Assembly (NCBI GenBank): GCA_023375785.1
Contig: SZWC01000103.1
Coordinates: 47,938-111,937 of the forward strand
From: Penium margaritaceum
Lineage: Eukaryota; Streptophyta; Zygnematophyceae; Desmidiales; Peniaceae
Length of the DNA stretch: 64,000 nt
Direction of reading: 5' to 3'
Under the pieces are notes generated by a model, which was given only the letters and a program-made list of their open reading frames with translations, was not told the origin of the DNA and did not search any database. The translations under genes and the position numbers were made by a program. Of the stretch, positions 25,219 to 38,145 are shown piece by piece (position 1 is the stretch's first letter; the number at the start of each line of letters is the position of its first letter).

Positions 25219-26435
25219 CAAGTACCTTAAACAGCTATGAATCATAACACGAGTCAGCCACGGTCAGAGTGTCCAAACACAATGCAGATATACTGGGCAT
25301 GACCTTCCAGGTATAAACAAGGTAGAACACTGGTGGCTCGGTGTGGTTATTGTGCGCAATGCCTTGACAAAGCTGGCATGTGCCACTGACCATGACCACA
25401 AATGTATCCAAGTGAATTTCAATTCTATTGATCATAACACTAGTCAGCCCAGTCATAGTGTCCAATCACAGTGCAGATGTACTATGCATGATCTTGCTGG
25501 TTCAAACAAGGTAGAATTCTAGTGGCTTGGTGTGGCTATTGTGCACAATGCCTTGACAATGTTGGCATGTGCCATTGACCATGACCAAAAAGGTTACCAA
25601 GTGACTTCAACTTCTACGATTCATAACACGAGTCCGTCACAGTCAGAGTGTCCGATCAAAGTGCAGATATACTTGGTATGATCTTGCAGATACAAACAAG
25701 GTAGAATACTGGTGGCTCGATGTGGCTATTGTGCACAATGCCTTGAAACATTTGGCATGTGCCACTGATCATGACCACAAGTGTATCCAAGTGACTTTTA
25801 CTTCTATTGATCATAACACGAGTCAGTCATGGTCAGAGTATCCAATCACAGTGCAGAGAAACTAGGAATGATCTTGCAGGTTCAAACAAGGTAGAATACT
25901 GGTGGCTCGGTGTGGCTATTATGCGCAATGCCTTCATAAAGTTGGCATGTGCCACTGACCATGGCCACAAAGTTTACCTATTGACTTTAACTTCTATGAT
26001 TCATAACACGAGTCAGCCATGGTCAGAGTGTCCAATCACAGTGTACATCTAATATGCATGACCTTGCAGGTATAAACAAGGTATTAAACCAGTGGCTTGG
26101 CACGGCCATTGTACGCAATGCCTTGACAAAGTTGGCATGTGCCACTGACCATGACCACAAAGTTTACCAAGTACCTTAAGCGGCTATGAATCATAACATG
26201 AGTCACCCACGGTCGGAGTGTCCAATCACAGTGCAGATATATTGGGCATGAGCTTACAGGTATAGACAAGGTAGAACACGGGTGGCTCGGTGTGGCTATT
26301 GTGCGCAATGCCTTGACAAAGTTAGCATGTGCCACTGACCATGAACAGAAATGTTTCCAAGTGACTTTTACTTCTACGGATGATAAAACGACTCAGCCAC
26401 GGTCGGAGTGTCCAATCACAGTTCAGATGTATTGG
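25219..26435 (-). repeat. 190-bp satellite, minus orientation (block 3)
   Basis: The minus-orientation array resumes at CAAGTACCTTAAACAGC, the type C right domain reverse complemented, and continues for about 6.4 monomers. It ends in the left arm of the hairpin junction at 26435. It is probably the same array as block 2, split by the 1-kb segment. Confidence 0.95.
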
Positions 26436-26458
26436 TCATTCCCAATACATCTGCACTG
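26419..26458. repeat. head-to-head inversion junction of the satellite
   Basis: The array changes orientation here. CAGATGTATTGG on the left is mirrored by CCAATACATCTG on the right around a 6-nt loop, TCATTC (26436-26441). Symmetry continues outward with mismatches for about 50 bp on each side. The arms then become different monomer types (B on the left, C on the right), so this is not a perfect fold-back copy. Confidence 0.85.
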
Positions 26459-27840
26459 TATTGGACACTCTGACTGTGGCTGACTCGTGTTATGATTCAT
26501 AGCCGTTTAAGGTACTTGGTAAACTTTGTGGTCATGGTCAGTGGCACATGCCAACTTTGTCAAGGAATTGCGCACAATAGCTACACCGAGCCACCAGCAT
26601 TCTACCTAGCTTGAACCTACACGATCATGCCTAGTACATCTGCACTGTGATTGGACACTCTGATCAACAGAAGTAAAAGTCACTTGGATACATTTGTGGT
26701 CATAGTCAGTTGCACATGCCAATTTTGTCAAGGCACTGCGCACAATAGCCACGCCAAGCCACCAATACTCTACCTTGTTGATACCTACAAGGTCATGCCC
26801 AGTATATCTGCACTCTGATTGGACACTCTGACCGTGGCTGACTCGTGTTATGCTTCATAGAAGTTAAAGTCACTTGGTAAACATTGTGCTCATGGTCAGT
26901 GGCACATGCCAACTTTGTCAAGGCATTGCGCACAATAGCCACACCGAGCCACCAGTATTATTCCTCGTTTATACCTGCATGATCATGCCCATTATATCTG
27001 CACTATGATTAGACACTCTGACCGTGGCTGACTCGTGTTATGATTCATAGCCGTTAAAGGTACTTGGCAAACTTTGTGGTCATGGTCAGTGGCACATGCC
27101 AACTTTGTCAAGGCATTGTGCACAATAGCCACACCAAGCCACCAGTATTCTACCTTGTTTGCACTTACACGATCATGCCTAGTACATCTGCACTGTGATT
27201 GGACACTCTAACCGTGGCCGACTCGTGTTATGATTCGTAGAAGTTAAAGTCACTTGGTAAACTTTGTGGTCATGGTCAGTGGCACATTCCAACTTTGTCA
27301 AGGCATTGCGCACAATAGCCATGTCAAGCCACTGGTTTTTTACCTTGTTCATACCTGCAAGGTAATGCATAGTACTTCCGCACTGTGATTGGGTACTCTG
27401 ACCAGAGCTGACTCGTGTTACAATTCGTAGAAGTTCAAATCACTTGGTAAACATTCTGGTCATGGTCAGTGGCACATGCCAACTTTGTCAAGGCACTGCG
27501 CACAATTGCCACACCGGGCCACCAGTATTCTACCTTGTTTGCACCTACAAGATCATTCCTAGTACATCTGCACTGTGATTGGACACTCTGACCATGGCTG
27601 ACTCGTGTTATGATTCATAGAAGTTTAAGTCACTTGGTAAATTTTGTGGTTATGGTCAGTGGCACATGCCAAATTTGTCAAGGCATTGCGTGCAATAGTC
27701 ACAACAAGCCACCAGTATTCTTCTTTGTTTGCACATGCAAGATCATGCCTAGTACATCTGCACTGTGATTGGACACTCTGACCGTGGCTGCTTCTTGTTA
27801 TGATTCGTAGCAGTTAAAGTCACTTGGTAAACTTTGTGGT

Positions 27841-28220
27841 CATGGTCAGTGGCACATGCCAACTTTGTCAAGGCATTGCGCGAAATAGCTGTGGCAAGCC
27901 ACCGGTTTTTTTCCTTGTTTATACCTGCAAGGTCATGCAGACTAGATGTGCACTGTGATTGGGTACTCTGACCGTGGCTGACTCGTGTTATGATTCGTAG
28001 ACGTTAAAGTCACTTGGTAAACTTTGTGGTCATGGTCAGTGGCACATGCCAACTTTGTCAAGGCATTGCGCGAAATAGCTGTGGCAAGCCACCGGTTTTT
28101 TTCCTTGTTTATACCTGCAAGGTCATGCAGACTAGATGTGCACTGTGATTGGGTACTCTGACCGTGGCTGACTCGTGTTATGATTCGTAGAAGTTAAAGT
28201 CACTTGGTAAACTTTGTGGT
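27841..28220 (+). repeat. recently duplicated 190-bp monomer pair
   Basis: 27841-28030 and 28031-28220 differ at a single position that I can find (AGACGTT against AGAAGTT). They share rare variants such as GCGCGAAATAGCTGTGGC and CATGCAGACTAGATG. Neighbouring monomers differ far more, so this pair is a recent tandem duplication. Confidence 0.9.
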
Positions 28221-28316
28221 CATGGTCAGTGGCACATGCCAACTTTGTCAGGGCATTACGCACAATGGCCATACCGAGCCACCAGTATTCTACCTTGTTT
28301 GCACCTGCAAGATCAT

Positions 28317-28820
28317 GCCTAGTACATCTGCACTGTGATTGGACACTCTGACCGTGGATGACTTGTGTGATGATTTGTAGAAGTTAAAGTCATTTGGTCA
28401 CCTTTGTGGTCATGATCAGTGGCACATGCCAGCTTTGTCAAGGCATTGCGCACAATAGCCATACCAAGCCACTGGTTTTTTACCTTTTTTATACCTGCAA
28501 TGTCATGCATATTAGATGTGCACTGTGATTGGGTACTCTGACCGTGGCTGACTCGTGTTATGATTCGTAGAAGTTAAAGTCACTTGGTAAACTTTGTGGT
28601 CATGGTCAGTGGCACATGCCAACTTTGTCAAGGCATTGCGCACAATAGCCACACCAAGCCACTAGTATTTTACCTTGTTTGCACCTGCGAGATCATGCCT
28701 AGTACATCTGCACTGTGATTGGACACTCTGACCGTGGATGACTTGTGTGATGATTTGTAGAAGTTAAAGTCATTTGGTCACCTTTGTGGTCATGATCAGT
28801 GGCACATGCCAGCTTTGTCA
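28317..28820 (+). repeat. 380-bp dimeric higher-order repeat
   Basis: The stretch with the rare variants GTGGATGACTTGTGTGATG and GTCATTTGGTCACC occurs at about 28317-28440 and again 380 bp later at 28697-28820, with a different monomer type between them. The unit of duplication was two monomers. Confidence 0.8.
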
Positions 28821-31800
28821 GGGCATTGCGCACAATGGCCACACCGAGCCACCAGTATTATACCTTGTTTACACATGCAAGATCATGCCTAGTACATCTG
28901 CACTGTGTTTGGATACTATGACCGTGGCTTACTCGTGTTATGATTCGTAGAAGTTAAAATCACTTGGTAAACGTTGTGGTCATGGTCAGTGGCACATGCC
29001 AACTTTGTCAAGGCGTCGCGCACAATAGCCATGCCAAGCCACCGGATTTTTACCTTGTGTATACCTGCAAGGTCATTCATATTAGATTTGCACTATGATT
29101 GGGTACTCTGACCATGGCTGACTCGTGTTATGAATCGTAGAAGTTAAAGTCACTTGGTAAACTTTGTGGTCATGGTTAGTGGTACATGCCAACTTTGTCA
29201 AGGCATTGCGCACAATAGCCACACCAAGCCACTAGTATTTTACCTTGTTTGCACCTGCGAGATCATGCCTAGTACATCTGCACTGTGATTGGACACTCTG
29301 ATCCTGGCTGACTCGTGTTATGATTCGTAGAAGTTAAAGTTATTTGGTAAACTTTGTGGTCATGGTCAGTGGCACATGCCAACTTTGTGAAGGCATTGCG
29401 CACAATAGCCCTGCCAAGCCACCGGATTTTTACCTTGCTTATACCTACAAGGTTATGCATATTAGATGTGCACTGTGATTGGGTACTCTGACCGTGGCTG
29501 ACTCGTGTTATGATTCGTAGAAGTTGAAGTCAATTGGTAAACTCTGTGGTTATGGTCAGTGGCACATGCCAACTTTGTCAATGCATTGCGCACAATGGCC
29601 ACACCGAGCCACCAGTATTCTACCTTGTTTGCACCCGCACGATCATGCCTAGTACATCTGCACTGTGATTGGACACTCTGACCGTGGCTGACTCGTGTTA
29701 TGATTCGTAGAAGTTAAAGTCACTTGGTAAACGCTATGGTCCTGGTCAGTGGCACATAACAACTTTGTCAAGGCATTGCGCACAAAAGCCGTGCCAAGCC
29801 ACCGGTTTGTTACCTTTTTAATACGTGCAAGGTCATGCATATTAGATGTGCACTGCAATTGGGTACTCTGACCGTGGCTGACTCGTGTTATGATTTGTAG
29901 AAGTTAAAGTCACTTGGTAAACTTTGTGGTCATGGTTAGTTGAACATGCCAACTTTGTCAAGGCATTGCGCACAATAGCCACACCGAGCCACCAATATTC
30001 TACCTTGTTTGCACCTGCAAGATCATGCCTAGTACATCTGCACTGTGATTGGACACTCCGACCGTGGCTGACTCATAATATGATTCGTAGAAGTTAAAGT
30101 CACTTGGTAAACTTTGTGGTCATGGTCAGTGGCACATTCCAACTTTGTCAATGCATTGCGCACAATAGCCATGCCAAGCCACCAGTTTTTTTACCTTTTT
30201 TTAAACCTGCAAGGTCAGGCATAGTAGATGTGCACTGTGATTGGGTTCTCTGGCCGTGGCTGACTCGTGTTATGATTTGTAGAAGTTCAAGTCACTTGGT
30301 AAACTTTGTTGTCATGGTCTGTGGCACATGCCAACTTTGTCAAGGCATTGTGCACAGTAGCCGTGCCAAGCCACCAGTATTCTACCTTGTTCATACCTGC
30401 AAGTTCATGCCTAGTACATGTGCACTGTGATTGGACACTCTGACCGTGGCTGACTCGTGTTATGATCAATAAAAGTAAAATTCACTTGGATATATTCGTG
30501 GTCATGGTCAGTGGCACATGCCAACATTGTCAAGGCATTCTGCACAATAGCCACACCGAGCTACCAGTATTCTACCTTGTTTGCACCTGCAAGATCATGC
30601 CTAATACATCTGCACTGTGACTGGACACTATGACCGTGGCTGACTCGTGTCATGATCAATAGAAGTAAAAGTCACTTGGATACATTTGTGGTCATGGTCA
30701 GTGGCACATGCCAACCTTGCCAAGGCATTGCGCACAATAGCTACACCAAGCCACCCGTATTCTACATTGTTTGTACCTGCAAGGTCATGCCCAGTATATC
30801 TGCACTGTGATTGGACACTCTGACCGTGGTTGACTCGTGTTATGATCAATAGAAGTAAAAGTCACTTGGATACATTTGTAGTTATGGTCAGTGGCACATG
30901 CCAACTTTGTCAAGGCATTGTGCACAATAGTTAAACCGAAGCACCAGTATTCTACCTTGTTTCTACCTGTAAGGTAATGCCCATTATATCTGCACTGTGA
31001 TTGGACACTCTGACCGTGGCTGACTTGTGTTATGATTCATAGCCGTTTAAGGTACTTGGTAAACGTTGTGGTCATGGTCAGTGGAACATGCCAACTTTGT
31101 CAAGGCATTGCGCACATTAGCCGTGGCAAGCTACCGGTTATTACTTTGTTCATACCTGCAAGGTCATGAATATTAGATTTGCACTGTGATTGTACACTCT
31201 GACCGTGGCTGACTCGTGTTATGATTCGTAGAATTTAAAGTCATTTGATAAACTTTGTGGTCATGGTCAGTGGCACACGCCAACTTTGTCAAGGCATTGC
31301 GCACAATAGCCACACCGAGCCACTAGTATTCTATCTTGTTTGCACCTGTAAGATCATGCCTATTACATCTGCACTGTGATTGGACATTCTGACCATGGCT
31401 GACTCGTGTTATAGTCAATAGAGGTAAACGTCACTTGGATACATTTGTGGTCATGGTCAGTGGCACATTCCAACTTTGTCAAGGCATAGCGCACAATAAC
31501 CACACCAAGTCACCTGTATTCTACCTTGTTTGTACCTGCAAGATTATGCATAGTACATCTGTACTATGATTGGAAACTCTCACCGTTCCTGACTTGTGTT
31601 ATGATCAATAGAAGTAAAAGTCACTTGGATACATTTATGGTCACGGTCAGTGGAACATGCCAACTATGTCAAGGCATTGCACACAATAGCCACACCGAGC
31701 CACCAGTATTCTACCTTATTTATGCATGCAAGGTCATGCCCAGTATATCTGCACTCTGCTTGGAAACTCTGACCGTGGCTGACTCGTATTATGATTCAAA

Positions 31801-34342
31801 GCCGTGTAAGGTACGTGGTAAACTTTGTGGTCATGGTCAGTGGCACATGCCAACATTGTCAAGGCATTGCGCACAATAGCTGTGCCAAGCCACCGGTTTA
31901 CCTTGTTTATACCTGCAAGGTCATGCATATTATATGTGCACTGTGATTGGGCACTCTGACTGTGGCTGACTCGTGTTACGATTCGTAGAGGTAAAAGTCA
32001 CTTGGTAAACTTTGTGGTCATCGTCAGTGGCACATGCCAACTTTGTCAAGGCATTGTGCACAATAGCCACACCAATCCACCGGTATTCTACCTTTTTTGC
32101 ACCTACAAGATCATGCCTAATACATCTGCACTGTGAGTGGACACTCTGACCGTGGCTGGCTTGTGTTATGATCAATATAAGTAAAAGTCAATTGGATACA
32201 TTTGTGGTCATGGTCAGTGGCACATGCCAACTTTGTCAAGGCATTGCGCACAATAGCCACACCAAGCCCGTATTCTACCTTGTTTGTACCTGCAAGATCA
32301 TGCCTAGTACATCTGCACTGTGATTGGACACTCTGACCGTGGCAAACTCGTGTTATAATCAATAGAAGTAAAAGTCACTTGGATAAATTTGTGGTCATGG
32401 TCAGTGGCACACGCCAACTTTGTCAAGGCATTGCGCACAATAGCCACACTGAGCCACCAGTATTCTACCTTGTTTGTACATGCAAGATCATGCCTAGTAC
32501 ATCTGCACTGTCATTGGACACTCTGACCGTGGCTGACTCGTGTTATGATTCATAGCCATTTAAGGTACTTGGTAAACGTTGTGGTCGTGGTCAGTGGAAC
32601 ATGCCAACTTTGTCGAGCCATTGCGCACATTAGCCATGCCAAGCCATCCGTTTTTTATCTTGTTTATACCTGCAAGGTCATGCATACTAGATGTGCACTG
32701 TGATTGGGCACTCTGACCGTTGCTGACTCGTGTTACAATTCGTAGAAGTTAAAGTCACTTGGTAAACTTTGTGGTCATGGTCAGAGGCACATGCCAACGT
32801 TGTCAAGGCATTGCGCAGAATTGCCACACCGAGCCACCAGTATTCTACCTTATTTGTTCTTGCAAGAACATGCCTAGTACATCTGCACTATGACTGGACA
32901 CTTTGACCGTGGCTGACTCGTGTTATGATCAATAGAAGTAAAAGTCACTTTGATACATTTGTGGTCATGGTCAGTGGCACATGCCAACTTTGTCAAGGCA
33001 CTGCATACAATCGCCACACCGAGCCACCAGTATTCTACCTTGTTTTTACCTGCAAGATCATGCCTAGTAAGTCTGCATTGTGATCGGACACTCTGACCGT
33101 GGCTGACTCGTGTTATGATTCATAGCCGTTTAAGGTATTTGGTAAACTTTGTGGTCATGGTCAGTGGCACATGCCAACTTTGTCAAGGCATTGTGCATAA
33201 TAGCCACACCGAGCCACCAGTATTCTACCTTGTTTACGCCTGCAAGGTCATTTTGAGTATATCTGCACTGTGATTGGACACTCTGATCGTGGCTGACTTG
33301 TGTTATGATCAACAGATGTAAAAGTCACTTGGATACATTTGTGGTCATGGTCAGTGGCACATGCCAACTTTGTCAAGGCATTGCGCACAATAGCCACAGA
33401 AAGCCACCAGTATTCTATAATGTGTGTACCGACAAGGTCATGCCCAGTATATGTGCACTCTGATTGGAGACTCTGACCGTGTCTGACTTTTGTAATGAAT
33501 CATATCCGTTGAAGGTACTTGGTAAAATTTGTGGTCATGGTCAGTGGCACATGCCGACTTTGTCAACGCATTGCGTACAATAGCCGTGCCAAGCCACCGG
33601 TTGTTTACCTTGTCTATGCCTGCAAGGTCATGCCTCGTACATCTGCACTATGATTGCGCACTCTGACTGTGGCTGACACAAGTTACAACTAGTAGACGTA
33701 AAAGTCACTTGGATACATTTGTGGTCATGGTTAGTGGCACATGCCAACTTTGTCAAGGCATTGCGCACAATAGCCACACCGAGCCACCAGTATTCTACCC
33801 TTTTTATACCTGCAAGGTCATGCCCAGTATATCTGCACTGTGATTGGACACTCTGACCGTGATGGACTCGTGTTATGATTCATAGCCGTTTAAGGTACTT
33901 GGTGAACTGTGTGGTCATGGTCAGTGGCACTTGCCAACTTCGTCAAGGCATCGCGCACAATAGCCACACCGAGCCACCAGTATTCTATCCTTTTATACAT
34001 GTAAGGTCATGCACAGTATATCTGCACTGTGATTAGACATTCTGACCGTGGCTGACTCATGTAGTTTAATAGAAGTAAAAGTCACTTGGATACATTTGTG
34101 GTCATGGTCAGTGGCACATGCCAACTTACTGAAGGCATTGCGCACAATAGCCACACCGAGCCACCAGTATTCCACCTTGTTTATACCTGCAAGATTATGC
34201 CTGGTACATATGCACTCTGATTGGACAGTCTGTCCGTGGCTGACTCCTGCTATGATCAATAGAAGTAAAAGTCACTTGGATACATTTGTGGTCATGGTCA
34301 GTGGCACATGCCAACTTTGTCAAGGCATTGCGCACAATAGCC

Positions 34343-34343
34343 N
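34343..34343. other. single N at a contig join
   Basis: The sequence reads CACAATAGCC, N, CACACCGAGCC. One extra base relative to the normal CAATAGCCACACCGAG marks an uncertain join at monomer position 44. Confidence 0.85.
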
Positions 34344-34724
34344 CACACCGAGCCACCAGTATTCTACCTTGTTTGCACCTGCAAGATCATGCCTAGCACA
34401 TCTGCAGTGTGATTGGACACTCTGACCGTGGCTGACTTGTGTTATGATCAATATAAGTAAACGTCACTTGGATACATTTGTGGTCATGGTCAGTGGCACA
34501 TGCCAACTTTGTCAAGGCATTGCGCACAATAGCCGTGCCAAGCCACCAGCATTCTACCTTGTTTATACCTGCAAGGTCATGTCCAGCATATCTGCACTGT
34601 GATTGGACACTCTGAATGTGGCTGACTCGTGTTATGATTCATATCCATTTAAGGTAATTGGTGACCTTTGTGGTCATGGTCAGTGGCACATGCCAACTTT
34701 GTCAAGGCATTGCGCACAATAGCC

Positions 34725-35175
34725 NNNNNNNNNNNNNNNNNNNNNNNNNNNNNNNNNNNNNNNNNNNNNNNNNNNNNNNNNNNNNNNNNNNNNNNNNNNN
34801 NNNNNNNNNNNNNNNNNNNNNNNNNNNNNNNNNNNNNNNNNNNNNNNNNNNNNNNNNNNNNNNNNNNNNNNNNNNNNNNNNNNNNNNNNNNNNNNNNNNN
34901 NNNNNNNNNNNNNNNNNNNNNNNNNNNNNNNNNNNNNNNNNNNNNNNNNNNNNNNNNNNNNNNNNNNNNNNNNNNNNNNNNNNNNNNNNNNNNNNNNNNN
35001 NNNNNNNNNNNNNNNNNNNNNNNNNNNNNNNNNNNNNNNNNNNNNNNNNNNNNNNNNNNNNNNNNNNNNNNNNNNNNNNNNNNNNNNNNNNNNNNNNNNN
35101 NNNNNNNNNNNNNNNNNNNNNNNNNNNNNNNNNNNNNNNNNNNNNNNNNNNNNNNNNNNNNNNNNNNNNNNNNNN
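34725..35175. other. assembly gap (451 N)
   Basis: The N run starts exactly after CACAATAGCC (monomer position 44) and ends before TCACTTGG (position about 164). That phase does not fit 451 bp, so the gap length is an estimate. Confidence 0.97.
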
Positions 35176-37586
35176 TCACTTGGATACATTTGTGGTCATG
35201 GTCAGTGGCACATGCCAACTTAGTCAAGGCATTGCGCACAATATCCACACCGAGCAACCAGTATTCTACATTGTTTATACCTGCAAGATAATGCCTAGTA
35301 CATCTGCACTCTGATTGGACAGTCTGTCCGTGGCTGACTCCTGTTATGATCAATATAAGTAAAAGTCACTTGGATACATTTGTGGTCATGGTCAGTGGCA
35401 CCTGCCAACTTTGTCAAGGCATTGCGAACAATAGCCACACCGAGCCACCCGTATTCTACATTGTTTATACCTGTAAGATGATACCCAGTATATCTGCACT
35501 GTGATTGGACACTCTGACCGTGGCTGACTCGTGTTATGATCAATAGAAGTGACAGTCACTTGGATACATTTCTGGTCATGGTCAGTGGCACATGCCAACT
35601 TTGTAAAGGCATTGCGCACAACAGGCACACCGAGCCACCAGTATTCTACCTTGTTTGTACCTGCAAGATCATGCCTAGCACATCTGCAGTGTAATTGGAC
35701 ACTCTGACCGTGGCTGACTCGTGTTATGATCAATATAAGTAAACTTCACTTGGGTACATTTGTGGTCATGGTCAGTGGCACATGCCAACTTTGTCAAGGC
35801 ATTGCGCACAATAGCTGTGCCAAGCCACCAGTTTTTTGCCTTGTTAATATCTGCAAGGTCATGCATATAAGATGTGCACTATGATTGGGTACTCTGACTG
35901 TGGCTGACTCATGTTATGATTCGTAGAAGTTCAAGTCACTTGGTACACTTTGTGGTCATTGTCAGTGATACATGCCAAATTTGTCAAGGCATTGCGCACA
36001 ATAGCCGTACCAAGACACTGGTGTATTACCTTGTTTATACCTGAAAGGTCATGCATATTAGATGTGCACTGTGATTGGGCACTCTGACCGTGGCTGACGC
36101 GTGTTACGATCAATAGAAGCAACAGTCACTTGGATACATTTGTGGTCATGGTCAGAGGCACATGCCAACTTTGGTAAGGCATTGCGCAGAATAGCCACAC
36201 CGAGCCACCAGCATTCTACCTTGTTTATACCTGCAAGGTCATGCCCAGCATATCTGCAGTGTGATTGGACACTCTGAATGTGGCTGACTCGTGTTATGAT
36301 TCATAGCCATTTAAGGTAATTGGTAACCTTTGTGGTCATGGCCAGTGGCACATGCCAACTTTGTCAAGGCATGGCGTACAATAGCCGTGCCAAGCCACCA
36401 GTTTTTTACCTTGTTTATACCTGCAAGGTCATGCATATTAGATGTGCACTGTGATTGGGCACTCTGACTGTGGCTGACTCGTGTTACGATTTTTAAAAGT
36501 TAAGGTCACTTGGTAAGCTTTGTGGTCATGGTCAGTGGCACATGCCAACTTTGTCAAGGCATTGCGCACAAAAGCCGTGCCAAGCTACCAGTTTTTTACC
36601 TTGTTTATGCCTGCAAGGTCATGCATATTAGATGTGCACTGTGATTGGGCACTCTGACTGTGGCTGACTTGTGTTACGATTCTTAAAAGTTAAGGTCACT
36701 TGGTAAGCTTTGTGGTCATGGTCAGTGGCACATGCCAACTTTGTCAAGGCATTACGCACAATAGCCATACCAAGCCACCACTATTCTACCTTGTTTGTAC
36801 CTGAAAGATTGTGCATAGTACATCTGCACTGTGATCGGGCAGGTGTTACGATTCGTAGAAGTTAAAGTAACTTGGTAAACTTTGTGGTCATGGTCAGAGG
36901 CACGTGCCAACTTTGTCAAGGCATTGCGTACAATAGCCACACTGAGCTACCAGTATTCTACCTTGTTTGCACCTGCAAGATCATGCCTAGTACATCTGTA
37001 GTGTGATTGGACACTACGAGGGTGGCTGACTCGTGTTATGATCAATAGAAGTAAACGTCACTTGGATACATTTATGGTCATGGTCAGTGGCACATGCCAA
37101 CTTTGTCAAGGCATTGCGCACAATAGCTGTGCCAAGCCACCGGTTGTTTGCCTTGTTTATATCTACAAGATCATGCATATAAGATGTGCACTATGATTGG
37201 GCACTCTGACTGTGGCTGACTCATGTTTCGATTCGTAGAAGTTGAATTCACTTGGAAAACTTTGTGGTCATGGTCAGTGACACATGCCAAATTTGTCAAG
37301 GCATTGCGAACAATAGCCGCACCAAGCCACCGGTGTTTTACCTTGTTTATACCTGAAAGGTCATGCATATTAGATGTGCACTGTGATTGGGCACTCAGAC
37401 CGTGGCTGACTCGTGTTACGATCAATAGAAGTAAAAGTCACTTGGATACATTTGTGGCCATGGTCAGTGGCACATGCCAACTTTGATAACGCATTGCGCA
37501 GAATAGCCACACTGAGCCACCAGTATTCTACCCTGTTTATACCTGCAAGGTCACGCCCAGTATATCTGCACTGTGATTGGACACTC

Positions 37587-38145
37587 TGACCGTGGCTGAC
37601 TCGTGTTATGATTCATAGCCCTTTAAGGTACTTGGTAACCTTAGTGGTTATGGTCAGTGGCACATGCCAACTCTGTCAAGGCATTGCGCACAATAGCCTT
37701 GCCAAGCCACCGGTTTTTTGCCTTGTTTATATCTGCAAGGTCATGCATATTAGATGTGCACTGTGATTGGGCACTCAGACCGTGGCTGACTCGTGTTATG
37801 ATTCATAGCCCTTTAAGGTACTTGGTAACCTTAGTGGTTATGGTCAGTGGCACATGCCAACTCTGTCAAGGCATTGCGCACAATAGCCTTGCCAAGCCAC
37901 CGGTTTTTTGCCTTGTTTATATCTGCAAGGTCATGCATATTAGATGTGCACTGTGATTGGGCACTCAGACCGTGGCTGACTCGTGTTATGATTCATAGCC
38001 CTTTAAGGTACTTGGTAACCTTAGTGGTTATGGTCAGTGGCACATGCCAACTCTGTCAAGGCATTGCGCACAATAGCCTTGCCAAGCCACCGGTTTTTTG
38101 CCTTGTTTATATCTGCAAGGTCATGCATATTAGATGTGCACTGTG
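37587..38145 (+). repeat. homogenised run of about 2.9 identical monomers
   Basis: Three successive units are identical over this interval by direct reading. They share the private variants GTAACCTTAGTGGTTATGG, CCAACTCTGTCAAGG and GCACTCAGACC. The run breaks at 38146 (CTGTGACTGG). This marks a very recent tandem amplification, or a repeat copy number guessed by the assembler. Confidence 0.9.

Noticed and set aside
19803-35175. Using the N-run lengths (475 and 451) to count monomers
   Set aside because: Neither length is consistent with the satellite phase on its two sides, so they are only estimates.
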